From JAJZAM01 sp027391075 (GTDB lineage: Bacteria > Actinomycetota > Acidimicrobiia > Acidimicrobiales > Palsa-688), in NCBI GenBank assembly GCA_027391075.1, contig DAHYHI010000038.1:1-48319 (forward strand): 48,319 bases of DNA, given 5' to 3'. Every line of letters starts with the position of its first letter. The stretch's first letter is position 1. Below the pieces are notes generated by a model that saw only the letters and a list, made by a program, of their open reading frames with translations, made no database searches and was not told the origin of the DNA. A program made the translations under genes and the position numbers. This document shows, piece by piece, positions 17,861 through 26,369 of this stretch.

Positions 17861-19003
17861 CTATCGGGTGTTGAGGTTTGAGGTTGTGAGAGTGTGATGT
17901 GGTTTGCTGCTCACCTCAAGGTATTGGATTATCCTGCTGAACGACGCAGTAAACGAGGTCTCACAGTACGAGAGGTGATGTGCGTCGCAGAATTCTTTGA
18001 CGTCGGCCTGAGCGTATTTTAGGTTCGGCCGTGGCATCGAGGGAAAGAGGTGATGCTCTATCTGGTAGTTGAGACCTCCAAGTAGGAATGTGGCTACCCA
18101 CCCGCCGCTGACGTTGCGGGCGGTGATGATCAGGCGCTCTGCGAAGCCGAGGTCGGATCCGCGAGCGATGATCGGCATGCCCTTGTGGTTGGGAGCGAAG
18201 CTGACTCCGAGGTAGAGCGAAAAAACTGCCTGTTGTATCAAGACGAAAGCCAGGGCCTTCACGGGGCTGAGCACAAGGGCAAGGATCGTCAAGTACATCG
18301 CGCCATGTAGCGCTATGAGCAGGGCCTCGCCGGCTGCGGCCCGGTCATGGCGTCTGCTCAGAAGCCTGGCTCCCGAGACGTGCAACCCGATGCTGCGGAG
18401 GAGCATCATCGGAGCGAACAGCGGGGCTTGCCAACGTGCTAGGAACTGTCCGATCCTTGTGCTCAGAGTCGTCGCTGCAGTCGCCGATGGCGCGCAGGTC
18501 GGATACTCGGTTACGTCTGGATCCCGACCGACCTCATTAGGATGGGCGTGATGAGCGCTGTGCTTTGGAACCCACCAGCCCTAGCACAGTCCGGTCTAAG
18601 TGTTGCCAACAGCTAATCCAAAGTAGCGGTTGGATCGTCGCGATCGGAAGATCTGTTGGTGGCCGGCGTCGTGGCCGACGAACCCGAGCTGCGTGAACAT
18701 AATCCCCAGGAATCCGGCCGGCAGCACTGTGAGCCACGAGTTGCCGATGCTGACGAAAGCTATCCAACCCGCAACGTAAGCGAGAAATGTGATGCCGATC
18801 CTCAGGCTTTAGTAGATGGTCCTGCGCTCCAACAGGCTAGCCGACGTGACCTTGTCGAAAAGGTCGCTGAAGGAGAGCTCAGGTGTGTCTATGTGGGCTT
18901 GCACGGTACTCCCAAGGAAGTCGTCAGATGGACGCCACCGGGATCTGGAGTAACGCCGAGCCGAGGCTCTTACGGTGATCACAGTACTTGACTCGGCCGA
19001 CAA
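17861..19003 (-). pseudogene. Membrane fatty-acid desaturase with three in-frame stops
   Basis: One continuous frame of ~380 codons interrupted by TAA at 18809-18811 (after LLERRTIY), TAG at 18596-18598 and TAG at 18581-18583 (GNT*TGLC*GWW, where relatives have Leu and Tyr). All three histidine boxes remain: GHDAGH, HSAHH, and QIEHHLFPSMPRPN. Membrane helices GITFLAYVAGWIAFV and ILALVLSPVKALAFVLIQQA also persist, and no indel is needed to read it. Intact relatives (~350 aa) desaturate acyl chains using di-iron. Three nonsense changes without frame loss mark a fairly young pseudogene. The exact start is uncertain. Confidence 0.9.
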
Positions 19004-19015
19004 ACAGCGGTCGGC

Positions 19016-20449
19016 TCAGAGGTCTTGTTGCTTGGCAGCGTCGTCGAGGGCCGAGAGGAACGACTCTGCCCACACGTGCACGTTCTTCCTTCTCACTATG
19101 CGGTGAAGTCTCCCCATGACCTGCCTCTCCGCTGGTTGATCGCGTACGAGCGATCGGCGGATGGCCTCGGTGATCCCGTCGACGTCGTGGGGGTTGATCA
19201 ACGTCGCTCCTTTGAGCTCGGCTGCTGCTCCAGCGAACTCGCTGAGGATCAGACGACCCGCCAGTCCATCGCGGGAAGCGACGTACTCTTTAGCGACGAG
19301 GTTCATCCCGTCGCGCAGCGGCGTGACCAGCATGATGTCCGCCGCCAGATATAACGCGATGAGCTCGACGTTGGGGACGCTCTGATTCAGGTAGTGGATT
19401 GCGGGATGCCCTACCGAGGAGTACTGGCCGTTGATTTCGCTTACGATCTGTTCTAGGTGGTGGCGCTCCTGCTGGTAATGGGGATCGATCTCCCGGCTCG
19501 GCACGGCGATCTGGACCATGACATGGCGGTCCGAGCTGAGCGTGCCGTCTTCGAAGAGTCTCCCCACCGCCATCATGCGACGGTCGATGCCCTTCGTGTA
19601 GTCGAGACGGTCGACGCCCAACAGCACTACTTCCGGGTCGCCGAGATCTAGCCGGAGTTGGCGAGCCCTGGCTATGACCTCAGGTTGAGATGCCTGTCGC
19701 ATGATCTGTTGTGTGTCGACAGATATCGGAAACGCTCCGAGTCCGACACAGCGGTCGCCAATGTCCAGGCTCGTCTCGGTGCCGGTGACCCCAAGGAGTC
19801 GTCGAGCTAGACGGGAGAAGTTGGTCGCTGCGCCCGGCACCTGGAAGCCGATCAAGTCTGCACCGATGAGCCCTTCGATGATCTCGGTGCGCCATGGGAG
19901 CTGCATGAAGAGCTCCCGGGGAGGGAATGGAATGTGCAGGAAGAATCCTATGCGAACGTCGGGTCGAAGCTTTCGTAGCATTGCCGGCACCAACTGCAGC
20001 TGATAGTCGTGAACCCACACGGTCGCGCCGGGCGCCGACGAATCCGCTGCAGCCTCGGCAAAGCGGACGTTGACGTCCCTGTATGTGCTCCACCAGGCAC
20101 GGTCGAACGTGGGGGTCCTTATGGCGTCATGGTAGAGGGGCCACAGGGTAGCATTCGAGAAACCGGTGTAAAAGCCGTCACATTCAGCGTCACTGAGGGA
20201 GACTGCCCTCAGGCCGATCCCGTCCACTTGGTCCGGCACAGATGCCGACTCGCAACTTCCACCGGGCCAGCCGACCCATATCCCCCTGGTCTCGCGAAGT
20301 ACGGGAGTCAGGGCCGAGACCAGTCCCCCGGGGCTCGCTGGCCAAGAGGCACCGCGTTCCCCGTGCACCTGATGGACGGGTAGACGGTTTGCTACGACGA
20401 CAAAGTCGGACAGAGTAGTGCCGTTCTGTCGAGGCGCACCAGCTGCCAT
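19016..20449 (-). CDS. otsA: Trehalose-6-phosphate synthase
   Basis: 477 aa from ATG 20449 (MAAGAPRQNG, then SDFVVVANRLPV); the open frame extends upstream but without family sequence. GT20, GT-B fold: makes trehalose-6-phosphate from UDP/ADP-glucose and glucose-6-phosphate. Ligand residues visible: ANRLPV (Arg), SPGGLVSAL, WVHDYQLQLVPAMLR, FFLHIPFPP, GVDRLDYTKGI (Arg, Lys), PLRDGMNLVAKEYVA. No otsB-type phosphatase is adjacent; the HAD at 15714 lacks OtsB features. Supports osmotic/desiccation protection together with the glycogen genes nearby. Confidence 0.95.
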   Translation of the reverse strand: MAAGAPRQNGTTLSDFVVVANRLPVHQVHGERGASWPASPGGLVSALTPVLRETRGIWVGWPGGSCESASVPDQVDGIGLRAVSLSDAECDGFYTGFSNATLWPLYHDAIRTPTFDRAWWSTYRDVNVRFAEAAADSSAPGATVWVHDYQLQLVPAMLRKLRPDVRIGFFLHIPFPPRELFMQLPWRTEIIEGLIGADLIGFQVPGAATNFSRLARRLLGVTGTETSLDIGDRCVGLGAFPISVDTQQIMRQASQPEVIARARQLRLDLGDPEVVLLGVDRLDYTKGIDRRMMAVGRLFEDGTLSSDRHVMVQIAVPSREIDPHYQQERHHLEQIVSEINGQYSSVGHPAIHYLNQSVPNVELIALYLAADIMLVTPLRDGMNLVAKEYVASRDGLAGRLILSEFAGAAAELKGATLINPHDVDGITEAIRRSLVRDQPAERQVMGRLHRIVRRKNVHVWAESFLSALDDAAKQQDL

Positions 20450-20715
20450 GGGGCCGCCGTCTACCAATTGGCAACTCGGTGTCGGTGGGATCCGGCGCAC
20501 ATCACCGCAGGCGGCGAGAGGGCTTTTGGCAGAGGAAAGTTCAGCGGCGACGGAACGTCTCGACAGGTCGCCGGCGTTTGGGGGCACGTGTGTGCCACCA
20601 TGTCGTAGTCGACAGCTCTGGCCTCTGGGGTAATTGCCACAGTCTGTTGTTACCCCGGAGCTCGCTTGTTGAAACCTGGGTGTCGACGGGCCGGAGCTCG
20701 CGCGTAGTGGCTGTG

Positions 20716-21894
20716 TCAGGCAGCGGACTGCGGTAGCCAGGTGGCCCACAGGATGGTTGCGTCGTCTCGGAGCCGGCGGTCCTGGTAGTCCAGGATCGTG
20801 TTGACAGCTGAGCGCAAGATGACGTCCGTCGGTGTTGACGCCGCGATCGAACGCTCGATCAAGTCGACGAAACGATCAAGGCCAAACGGCTCACTAGTCT
20901 GGAGGCGACCCTCGACGACGCCGTCAGTGTAGAACACTACCGAGTCGCCGGGCTGCAAGGCTAACTCGGCAACTTCGACGTTGTGGCCTCCCAGACCCCA
21001 CGGCAGCGATGGCCGGCAGGGCAGGCTGTCTATGACAACGCCGCGACGGACGTGGAGTGGGCGGGGGTGCCCAGCGTTAGTCCATGTTAGATGCCCCGTC
21101 TGTAGATCCAGTTGCGCTAACTGGCCGGTCACGAAGCGCTCGCCGCCGAACTGCTCTCCGAGAACCTGATCGAGATGTCGGTGGATGGCGCTGATCAGCT
21201 GACCTTCGCGGCGGTCGTGGCGGTACACGCCGACCGCCAGTGACGACACGACACTAGAGGCTAACCCGTGGCCCATCGAGTCCATGACCGCTAGGTCGAG
21301 CGCAAACCCGTTCACTGCGTGGTCGAAAAAGTCTCCTCCCACGTCGTAGGCGGGCTCGAGAACCCCCATCGAGACGGCCTCGGGAGTTTTCAGTCGTAGC
21401 GGTGGTAGAAGGTCCCACTGTATGCTCGCCTGAAGAGTCATGGCCTTCCGGCGCCGAACCAGGTTGAACAGATCCGTATAACGCGCTGCCACGGCGATGG
21501 TCGCCCCAGTTAACATCCCCAGTTCTTCGCAGCGGGCAGCCTTCTCGTCGTCGAGGCCTCCACGAATTGTGAACGCAAGAACCCCCGTGTAGTCCGACCC
21601 TTCGAGAATTGGCACGCACACACGCGTAATATCGTGTTGGGACTCGCTTGCGATCCTCCGGCTGACGAATGCGCTCCCTTCCGTACTGCCTTGCGTCGTG
21701 AGAGCGATAGGGGAGTCGACGTGGGCGCTGCGATCAGGGACTGGAACCAGCGTCGACTGCTCGAAGTCAATGAGGTACACTGTGATGTCGTAAGTGCCGA
21801 GAGTCCGGGCCAAGCGGGCCAAGGTGTCGGTGATGTCGGAGGGAGCGAGGTCTCGCAGCGCTCGAAGAGTGGGCCCAATGTCCTGGTTGTCCAT
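20716..21894 (-). CDS. PP2C-type phosphatase (SpoIIE/RsbU-like) with N-terminal GAF-like domain
   Basis: 392 aa. Residues ~5-150 are GAF-like (ITDTLARLARTLG, TRVCVPILEGSDYTGVLAFT), typical sensory input. Residues ~165-390 are a SpoIIE-type PPM phosphatase: PAYDVGGDFFDH (metal Asp), VMDSMGHGLASS, TNAGHPRPLHV, VFYTDGVVEGR, RDDATIL. Such proteins dephosphorylate anti-sigma-factor antagonists in partner-switching stress pathways. No antagonist or anti-sigma gene is visible here, so the partner is elsewhere. Located among stress genes, consistent with general stress control (inference). Confidence 0.9.
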   Translation of the reverse strand: MDNQDIGPTLRALRDLAPSDITDTLARLARTLGTYDITVYLIDFEQSTLVPVPDRSAHVDSPIALTTQGSTEGSAFVSRRIASESQHDITRVCVPILEGSDYTGVLAFTIRGGLDDEKAARCEELGMLTGATIAVAARYTDLFNLVRRRKAMTLQASIQWDLLPPLRLKTPEAVSMGVLEPAYDVGGDFFDHAVNGFALDLAVMDSMGHGLASSVVSSLAVGVYRHDRREGQLISAIHRHLDQVLGEQFGGERFVTGQLAQLDLQTGHLTWTNAGHPRPLHVRRGVVIDSLPCRPSLPWGLGGHNVEVAELALQPGDSVVFYTDGVVEGRLQTSEPFGLDRFVDLIERSIAASTPTDVILRSAVNTILDYQDRRLRDDATILWATWLPQSAA

Positions 21895-22095
21895 GGACTA
21901 GCAGCTCAAACGGAGGTCACTGACGAAGTCGGCTGGTAAGGCATTAAGGATGATCCGGTGGGCACCGCGCCAGGCTACCGTCGAAGTCGTACCCCACGAA
22001 GGCCTCCACTAGGCGCATGAGGAGTTGTGACGAGTGAGACCTAGGCGCCTTCGAGCGTCGAAGCGCAGCGCAACGCTCTGCGCGAGGATCTTCGT

Positions 22096-22626
22096 ATGTC
22101 ATACACCGTGGAGCAACTGTGCGACCGGGAGGCGATCCGTGATACAGCGCTGCGTTACTGTCGTGGCGTCGACCGACTTGACGTGGAGTGCATGAAATCG
22201 GCGTACTGGCCCGAAGCGGTGGACGAGCACGGCAGTTTTGTCGGGAATGGTCACCGTTTTGCCGAGTACTGCATGAGCGCTCACCTGAAGTGGTCTTGGA
22301 CGATGCATTCGATCCTCAACCACCTGATCGAGTTCGACGCGCCCGACGCGCCAGGCGGCGGAAGGACGTCAGCGCGGGGGGAGATATACAACGTCACCGT
22401 GATGTGCCGGGTCGACGGAGGCGATTTAGACACGTGGTACGGCCGTTACCTCGATCGCTACGAGAAGCGAGGCGACCAGTGGCGGATACTTCACCGGGTG
22501 TGCGTACACCACGGGACTTTCTCGGCTCCAGCTTCGCCGATGCCGATCAGCGTCGAACGGTACCTGGATGGGGCCTTCGACCGACCTGCCGCCGGACGCC
22601 GTGTCGGCCCTCCCGAAACTCGCTGA
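22096..22626 (+). CDS. SnoaL-like (NTF2 fold) protein
   Basis: 176 aa; GAGG lies 8 nt before the ATG. NTF2/SnoaL_4-type: VEQLCDREAIRDTALRYCRG then VDRLDVECMKSAYWPEAVDE, MHSILNHLIEFD, TWYGRYLDRYEKRGDQWRIL, RVCVHHGT. These cone-fold proteins include ring hydroxylases' small-subunit relatives and uncharacterised isomerase/dehydratase-like enzymes in steroid and aromatic degradation. No pathway partner is adjacent. Confidence 0.85.
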   Translation: MSYTVEQLCDREAIRDTALRYCRGVDRLDVECMKSAYWPEAVDEHGSFVGNGHRFAEYCMSAHLKWSWTMHSILNHLIEFDAPDAPGGGRTSARGEIYNVTVMCRVDGGDLDTWYGRYLDRYEKRGDQWRILHRVCVHHGTFSAPASPMPISVERYLDGAFDRPAAGRRVGPPETR

Positions 22627-22695
22627 CCCAGTGGCGGACCTCTCCAGACGAGGCAGCCGGCAAAGCGGATTGGCGGCGCTCCTATCCCGGCCGGT

Positions 22696-23247
22696 TCAGG
22701 GGATTCCCGGCAGGCCGTCGATGCTCGAAGCGTTCTTCTCCTTCCAGTACTGCTCGATGCCCTCTCTGCCTTTGTGTGCGGCCCATTCGTCCATCGTCGG
22801 ACGGTGGCCTGCGAAACCCATCAGGGGTACGCCGTAGCCGCAGGAGTCAGCAACGCGCTCCACGTCTACGACTATTACCGACCGAACCCCCACTCCTGCC
22901 CCGTCAGCGAAGTGTGTGGACATCGCTGCTGCCGCCGCCGATCTGGCCAGCAACGCCCGGCCTCGGCCGTGGACCCTAACGATGCGAGGCGGTCCGTCGA
23001 AAGCACAGAACATCAAGACGATGCGACCGTTGTCGCCGAGGTGGGCGATGGTCTCGGTCCCGCTACCCGTCTGGTCGAGGTAGGCGACTGTGCTTCCGTC
23101 TACAACTGCCAACTCGCCACGGTTGCCTTTCGGCGAGCAGTTCACGTGCCCGTCGGTGGAAGTGGGAGCAGTCGCCACGAAGAATACAGGTTGGCTCTCG
23201 ATCCACTTTGCAAGCTGATCATCCAGGACGTCTCGTACTCTGCCCAT
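22696..23247 (-). CDS. Pyridoxamine-5'-phosphate-oxidase-like FMN-binding protein
   Basis: 183 aa. Split-barrel flavin-binding family: QLAKWIESQPVFFVATAPTS, VNCSPKGNRGELAVVD, VAYLDQTGSGTETIAHLGDN, GRIVLMFCAFDGPPRIVRVH, then a C-terminal segment GYGVPLMGFAGHRPTMDEWA. The latter portion is typical of the YdhR/'pyridoxamine 5'-phosphate oxidase family' proteins of actinobacteria rather than true PdxH. Function unknown; may bind FMN, haem or F420. Confidence 0.83.
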   Translation of the reverse strand: MGRVRDVLDDQLAKWIESQPVFFVATAPTSTDGHVNCSPKGNRGELAVVDGSTVAYLDQTGSGTETIAHLGDNGRIVLMFCAFDGPPRIVRVHGRGRALLARSAAAAAMSTHFADGAGVGVRSVIVVDVERVADSCGYGVPLMGFAGHRPTMDEWAAHKGREGIEQYWKEKNASSIDGLPGIP

Positions 23248-23271
23248 ACGACACTTTAGGCTCCGTCGAGA

Positions 23272-23400
23272 CTACGACCGGCGTCGGATGCGCCTGGCCC
23301 TTTCGAGCATCACGTCGGCGGCTACTGCGAGCGCGCATACGGCAGCCGATCCGATCAGCTCGATCAGGAGGGATACTGTGCGGCTGGGGGGTTCGACCAT
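23272..23400 (-). CDS. Possible small single-pass membrane protein
   Basis: From ATG 23400: VEPPSRTVSLLIELIGSAAV, CALAVAADVMLERARRIRRR. One hydrophobic helix followed by an arginine-rich tail, 42 aa, 24 nt upstream of the PPOX-like gene on the same strand. An in-frame start at 23475 would add 25 residues. No family recognised; codon pattern and topology make it plausible but not certain. Confidence 0.35.
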   Translation of the reverse strand: MVEPPSRTVSLLIELIGSAAVCALAVAADVMLERARRIRRRS

Positions 23401-23611
23401 AGCTGCTCCGGTGGCGCTGGAATCTATCGGGGCGATGATGCGCCCGGTTCCATCATCGGCCAAAGCGAGCGGCAACTGTAAGCGCGGACGGCTACGTGGA
23501 CTTGCTGAGCGTCTACGTACTAGAACGTGGGTGGGAGCCGAAGCGCCACGAGACCTAGAGCGGCCCCAAACGTTCTAAGCCGACCACTCACCGAGCAGGG
23601 AATACAACAAG

Positions 23612-25237
23612 GTGCCAGATAATCTATCGTGGAATCTCGCAGATATTTGGGAGGCCGTCGCCGAGGTGGCTCCGAGCCGTCTGGCGCAGGTGTGTGGCTC
23701 ACGCAGCTTCACCTGGTACGACTTCAACAGAAGATCCAACGCCCTTGCAGCGGACCTCCTCGCTGCAGGGCTGTCCCACCAGGGCAAGGTGGCCGCTTAT
23801 CTCACCAACGGCCCGGAATATCTCGAAACGTATTATGCGGCGTTCAAGATCGCGGCGGTGCCCGTGAACGTCAACTACCGTTACGGACCCGGGGAGCTCG
23901 AGTACCTTCTCGACAACTCGGACGCGGAGGCTGTCGTCTTCCACGCCCGGTTCGCACAGACATTGGAGTCCGTGAGAGGCAAGCTGCCAAAAGTCCGCAG
24001 GTGGTACGTGGTATCCGACGGTCACAGCGAGCCCGACTGGGCTGTCCGCTACGACGACGTTGCCTCAAGGCGCGACTGCCGACCCGAGCCGGGTTGGAAA
24101 CGTAACGGAGACGACCTTCTCCTGCTCTACACGGGCGGCACCACCGGCATGCCTAAAGGCGTCATGTGGCGCCAAGACGACCTGGTGCGCGTACTTGGAG
24201 GCGGCGGAAGCCCTTTCTTGGGTCTGGCACCTGCGACCGGGCTCGACGAGCTGAAGGAGCGGCTGCGCGCCGGTAACGGTCTGATCACTACCCTTCCGGC
24301 CTGCCCCCTGATGCACGGAACCGGCCAGTTCAGCGCCTTCATCACCATGATCCTCGGAGGCTGCATCGTTACACTGCAAGGTTCGCGCTTCGCAGCCGAG
24401 GAGCTGTGGGCAGCGGTTCAGGAGAACCGTGTGAACACCATCGCCATCGTCGGAGACGCCTTCGCCAGGCCGATGCTTGACGCCTTGGACGCGCATCCCG
24501 GCAGGTGGGATCTCTCGTCGGTGATCCTCGTCAACTCCTCGGGGGTGATGTGGAGCGAAGAGGTCAAGCAAGGCCTGTCCAGGCATATGCCTTCAGTCAT
24601 TCTCTTCGACTCGCTCGGCTCCTCGGAGGCCGTAGGTATGGGAGCCAACATGAGCGCGGGGGCTTCTAGTGCGAAGACGGCGGAGTTCGCGTTAGGCGAA
24701 GGTGCCCGCGTCATCGGTGAGGACGACAGAGACGTCACGCCCGGGTCGGGTGAGGTTGGCGTGATCGCCCTGCCCGGCTTCATACCCGTCGGTTATTACA
24801 AGGACGAGGAAAAGTCGGCTCGGACGTTCCGCACCATCGAGGGGGTCCGATATACGATCCCCGGGGACTGCGCAACCGTGGACGCAGACGGGGCGATCCG
24901 CCTCCTAGGTCGAGGATCGGTGGTCATCAACACCGGAGGTGAGAAGGTGTACCCCGAAGAGGTCGAGGAGGTCATCAAGAAGATGCCCGGGGTTTCGGAC
25001 GCGGTATGCGTCGGAGTGCCCGACGAGCGCTTCGGCGAGAAGGTCTGCGCCTTAGTGGAGAGCGACGGGAAAGCCAAGCTCACACAAGAAGACGTCGTCC
25101 GGGCAGTTCGCGGTGAGCTCGCGGCGTACAAGGCTCCGCGGGCCGTACTCTTCGTCGAGACGATCGGTCGCAGCCCAGCCGGTAAGGTGGACTATCCCGG
25201 CCTCAAGCGCCTCGCCTCCGACGCCGTCGGAGTCTGA
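23612..25237 (+). CDS. Acyl-CoA synthetase (AMP-forming)
   Basis: 541 aa, GTG start. ANL superfamily: ATP-binding P-loop LLLLYTGGTTGMPKGVMW, substrate-region PLMHGTGQFSAF, motif LFDSLGSSEAVGMG, YTIPGDCATVDADGAI, hinge INTGGEKVYPEEVEE and the C-terminal lysine in IGRSPAGKVDYP. Full length. Activates a fatty or related carboxylic acid to its CoA ester; the subgroup resembles the FadD-type enzymes of actinobacterial fatty acid/sterol catabolism. Specificity is not readable. Confidence 0.92.
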   Translation: MPDNLSWNLADIWEAVAEVAPSRLAQVCGSRSFTWYDFNRRSNALAADLLAAGLSHQGKVAAYLTNGPEYLETYYAAFKIAAVPVNVNYRYGPGELEYLLDNSDAEAVVFHARFAQTLESVRGKLPKVRRWYVVSDGHSEPDWAVRYDDVASRRDCRPEPGWKRNGDDLLLLYTGGTTGMPKGVMWRQDDLVRVLGGGGSPFLGLAPATGLDELKERLRAGNGLITTLPACPLMHGTGQFSAFITMILGGCIVTLQGSRFAAEELWAAVQENRVNTIAIVGDAFARPMLDALDAHPGRWDLSSVILVNSSGVMWSEEVKQGLSRHMPSVILFDSLGSSEAVGMGANMSAGASSAKTAEFALGEGARVIGEDDRDVTPGSGEVGVIALPGFIPVGYYKDEEKSARTFRTIEGVRYTIPGDCATVDADGAIRLLGRGSVVINTGGEKVYPEEVEEVIKKMPGVSDAVCVGVPDERFGEKVCALVESDGKAKLTQEDVVRAVRGELAAYKAPRAVLFVETIGRSPAGKVDYPGLKRLASDAVGV

Positions 25238-25278
25238 CCCAACTAGACACCTACTAGCGCTCTGGCAGCCGATTAGTG

Positions 25279-26169
25279 TCAGTCGGGCTGTAGAGAAAGG
25301 GCCACTGCTGCCCGGCGGCTGGCCTCGATGATCGTGGGGATCATCGAGGCCAGTTCCTGCTCACTGAAACGGAGTTCCCTCGGTATCACTTCCATCTCTG
25401 CCGGAGGAAGCGTCAGACGGCCGCCGAGCGAATCGGCTGCAGAGCTGCCTGAGTGAGCAGCGATGCTCAGCCAGTCCGCTTGCTTTACGACGGCCAGCAT
25501 GGGCGGGTCCCGTTCACTGAGGTCTCGGTGGTGATCTCTGACGGTTCCGGTAGTCGCTTGCGGGACCTGCCAGTGCTCGCATACTCGAGCTCCAAGAGTG
25601 GCATGGTCAGCGCCGACTACGCGCAGCTCGGCCTCTACCAGTTCGCGTGGTGTCGTCCATGCAAGGTCGTCGACGGCCTGGATGAACGCAGGGGACTGGT
25701 CGAACATGACGAGACGACCTATGTCATGGAGGAGCCCAGCGAGGTAGGCGGCGCCCGGGTCAGCTCCTTTGGTCGGGTGCTCCGAGAGCATCAGCCTGCA
25801 GGCTGTCGCAACTTCTATGGCGTGGTGCCACAGGTTGCGCTCTCCTAGCGACCTAGGGACGAACACCCTCGTAACAGCCGCGGCGGTAACGAGCTCCGCG
25901 ACATGGGTCGCCCCCAGGCGCGCCACGGCTCGCTCCAAGTTCTCGATGGGTGAGACGGGAGACGACATGGCCGAGTTCGCCATCTTGAGCACCCTTACGG
26001 CTAGCGCCGGATCTTCGCCGGCGACTTCCAAAACGTCCTCGAAGAGGTGCTCGGAGTCGAAGGACAGACCCATGACCCTGACGACCACCCCCGGCAGCAG
26101 CGGGAGCTCGTCGACCTTGTGCTCGAATGGGGGGGCGCCATCCCGGATGGTACCTTCTGGAACGTCCAC
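25279..26169 (-). CDS. HDOD-domain signalling protein
   Basis: 296 aa, GTG start. HDOD domain through most of the protein: ELPLLPGVVVRVMGLSFD, DPALAVRVLKMANSA, SPIENLERAVARLGATHVAE, AAYLAGLLHDIGRLVMFDQS, VGADHATLGARVCEHWQVP. HDOD proteins are HD-related, usually without nucleotide hydrolysis, and act in regulatory complexes for stress, motility or the cell cycle. The HD pair in LLHDIG is kept. No fused response-regulator or GGDEF part. Confidence 0.9.
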   Translation of the reverse strand: MDVPEGTIRDGAPPFEHKVDELPLLPGVVVRVMGLSFDSEHLFEDVLEVAGEDPALAVRVLKMANSAMSSPVSPIENLERAVARLGATHVAELVTAAAVTRVFVPRSLGERNLWHHAIEVATACRLMLSEHPTKGADPGAAYLAGLLHDIGRLVMFDQSPAFIQAVDDLAWTTPRELVEAELRVVGADHATLGARVCEHWQVPQATTGTVRDHHRDLSERDPPMLAVVKQADWLSIAAHSGSSAADSLGGRLTLPPAEMEVIPRELRFSEQELASMIPTIIEASRRAAVALSLQPD

Positions 26170-26369
26170 ACGTTACTTCTATCACTTTGACCTAGCTCCG
26201 CGGGTTGGAAACTGTCACTCAACCTTGGAAGGTGGCGCCGATATCGGAGACAGGGTCTAACCCAGGGGCCGCTGGACCTACAGGATCCGCGCCGAAAAAG
26301 TACTTAGCGTTGCTAAACTGGTGTGTGGGTTGGCTAGATAACCGTTCCAGGCAATCGGATAGGACGCAA

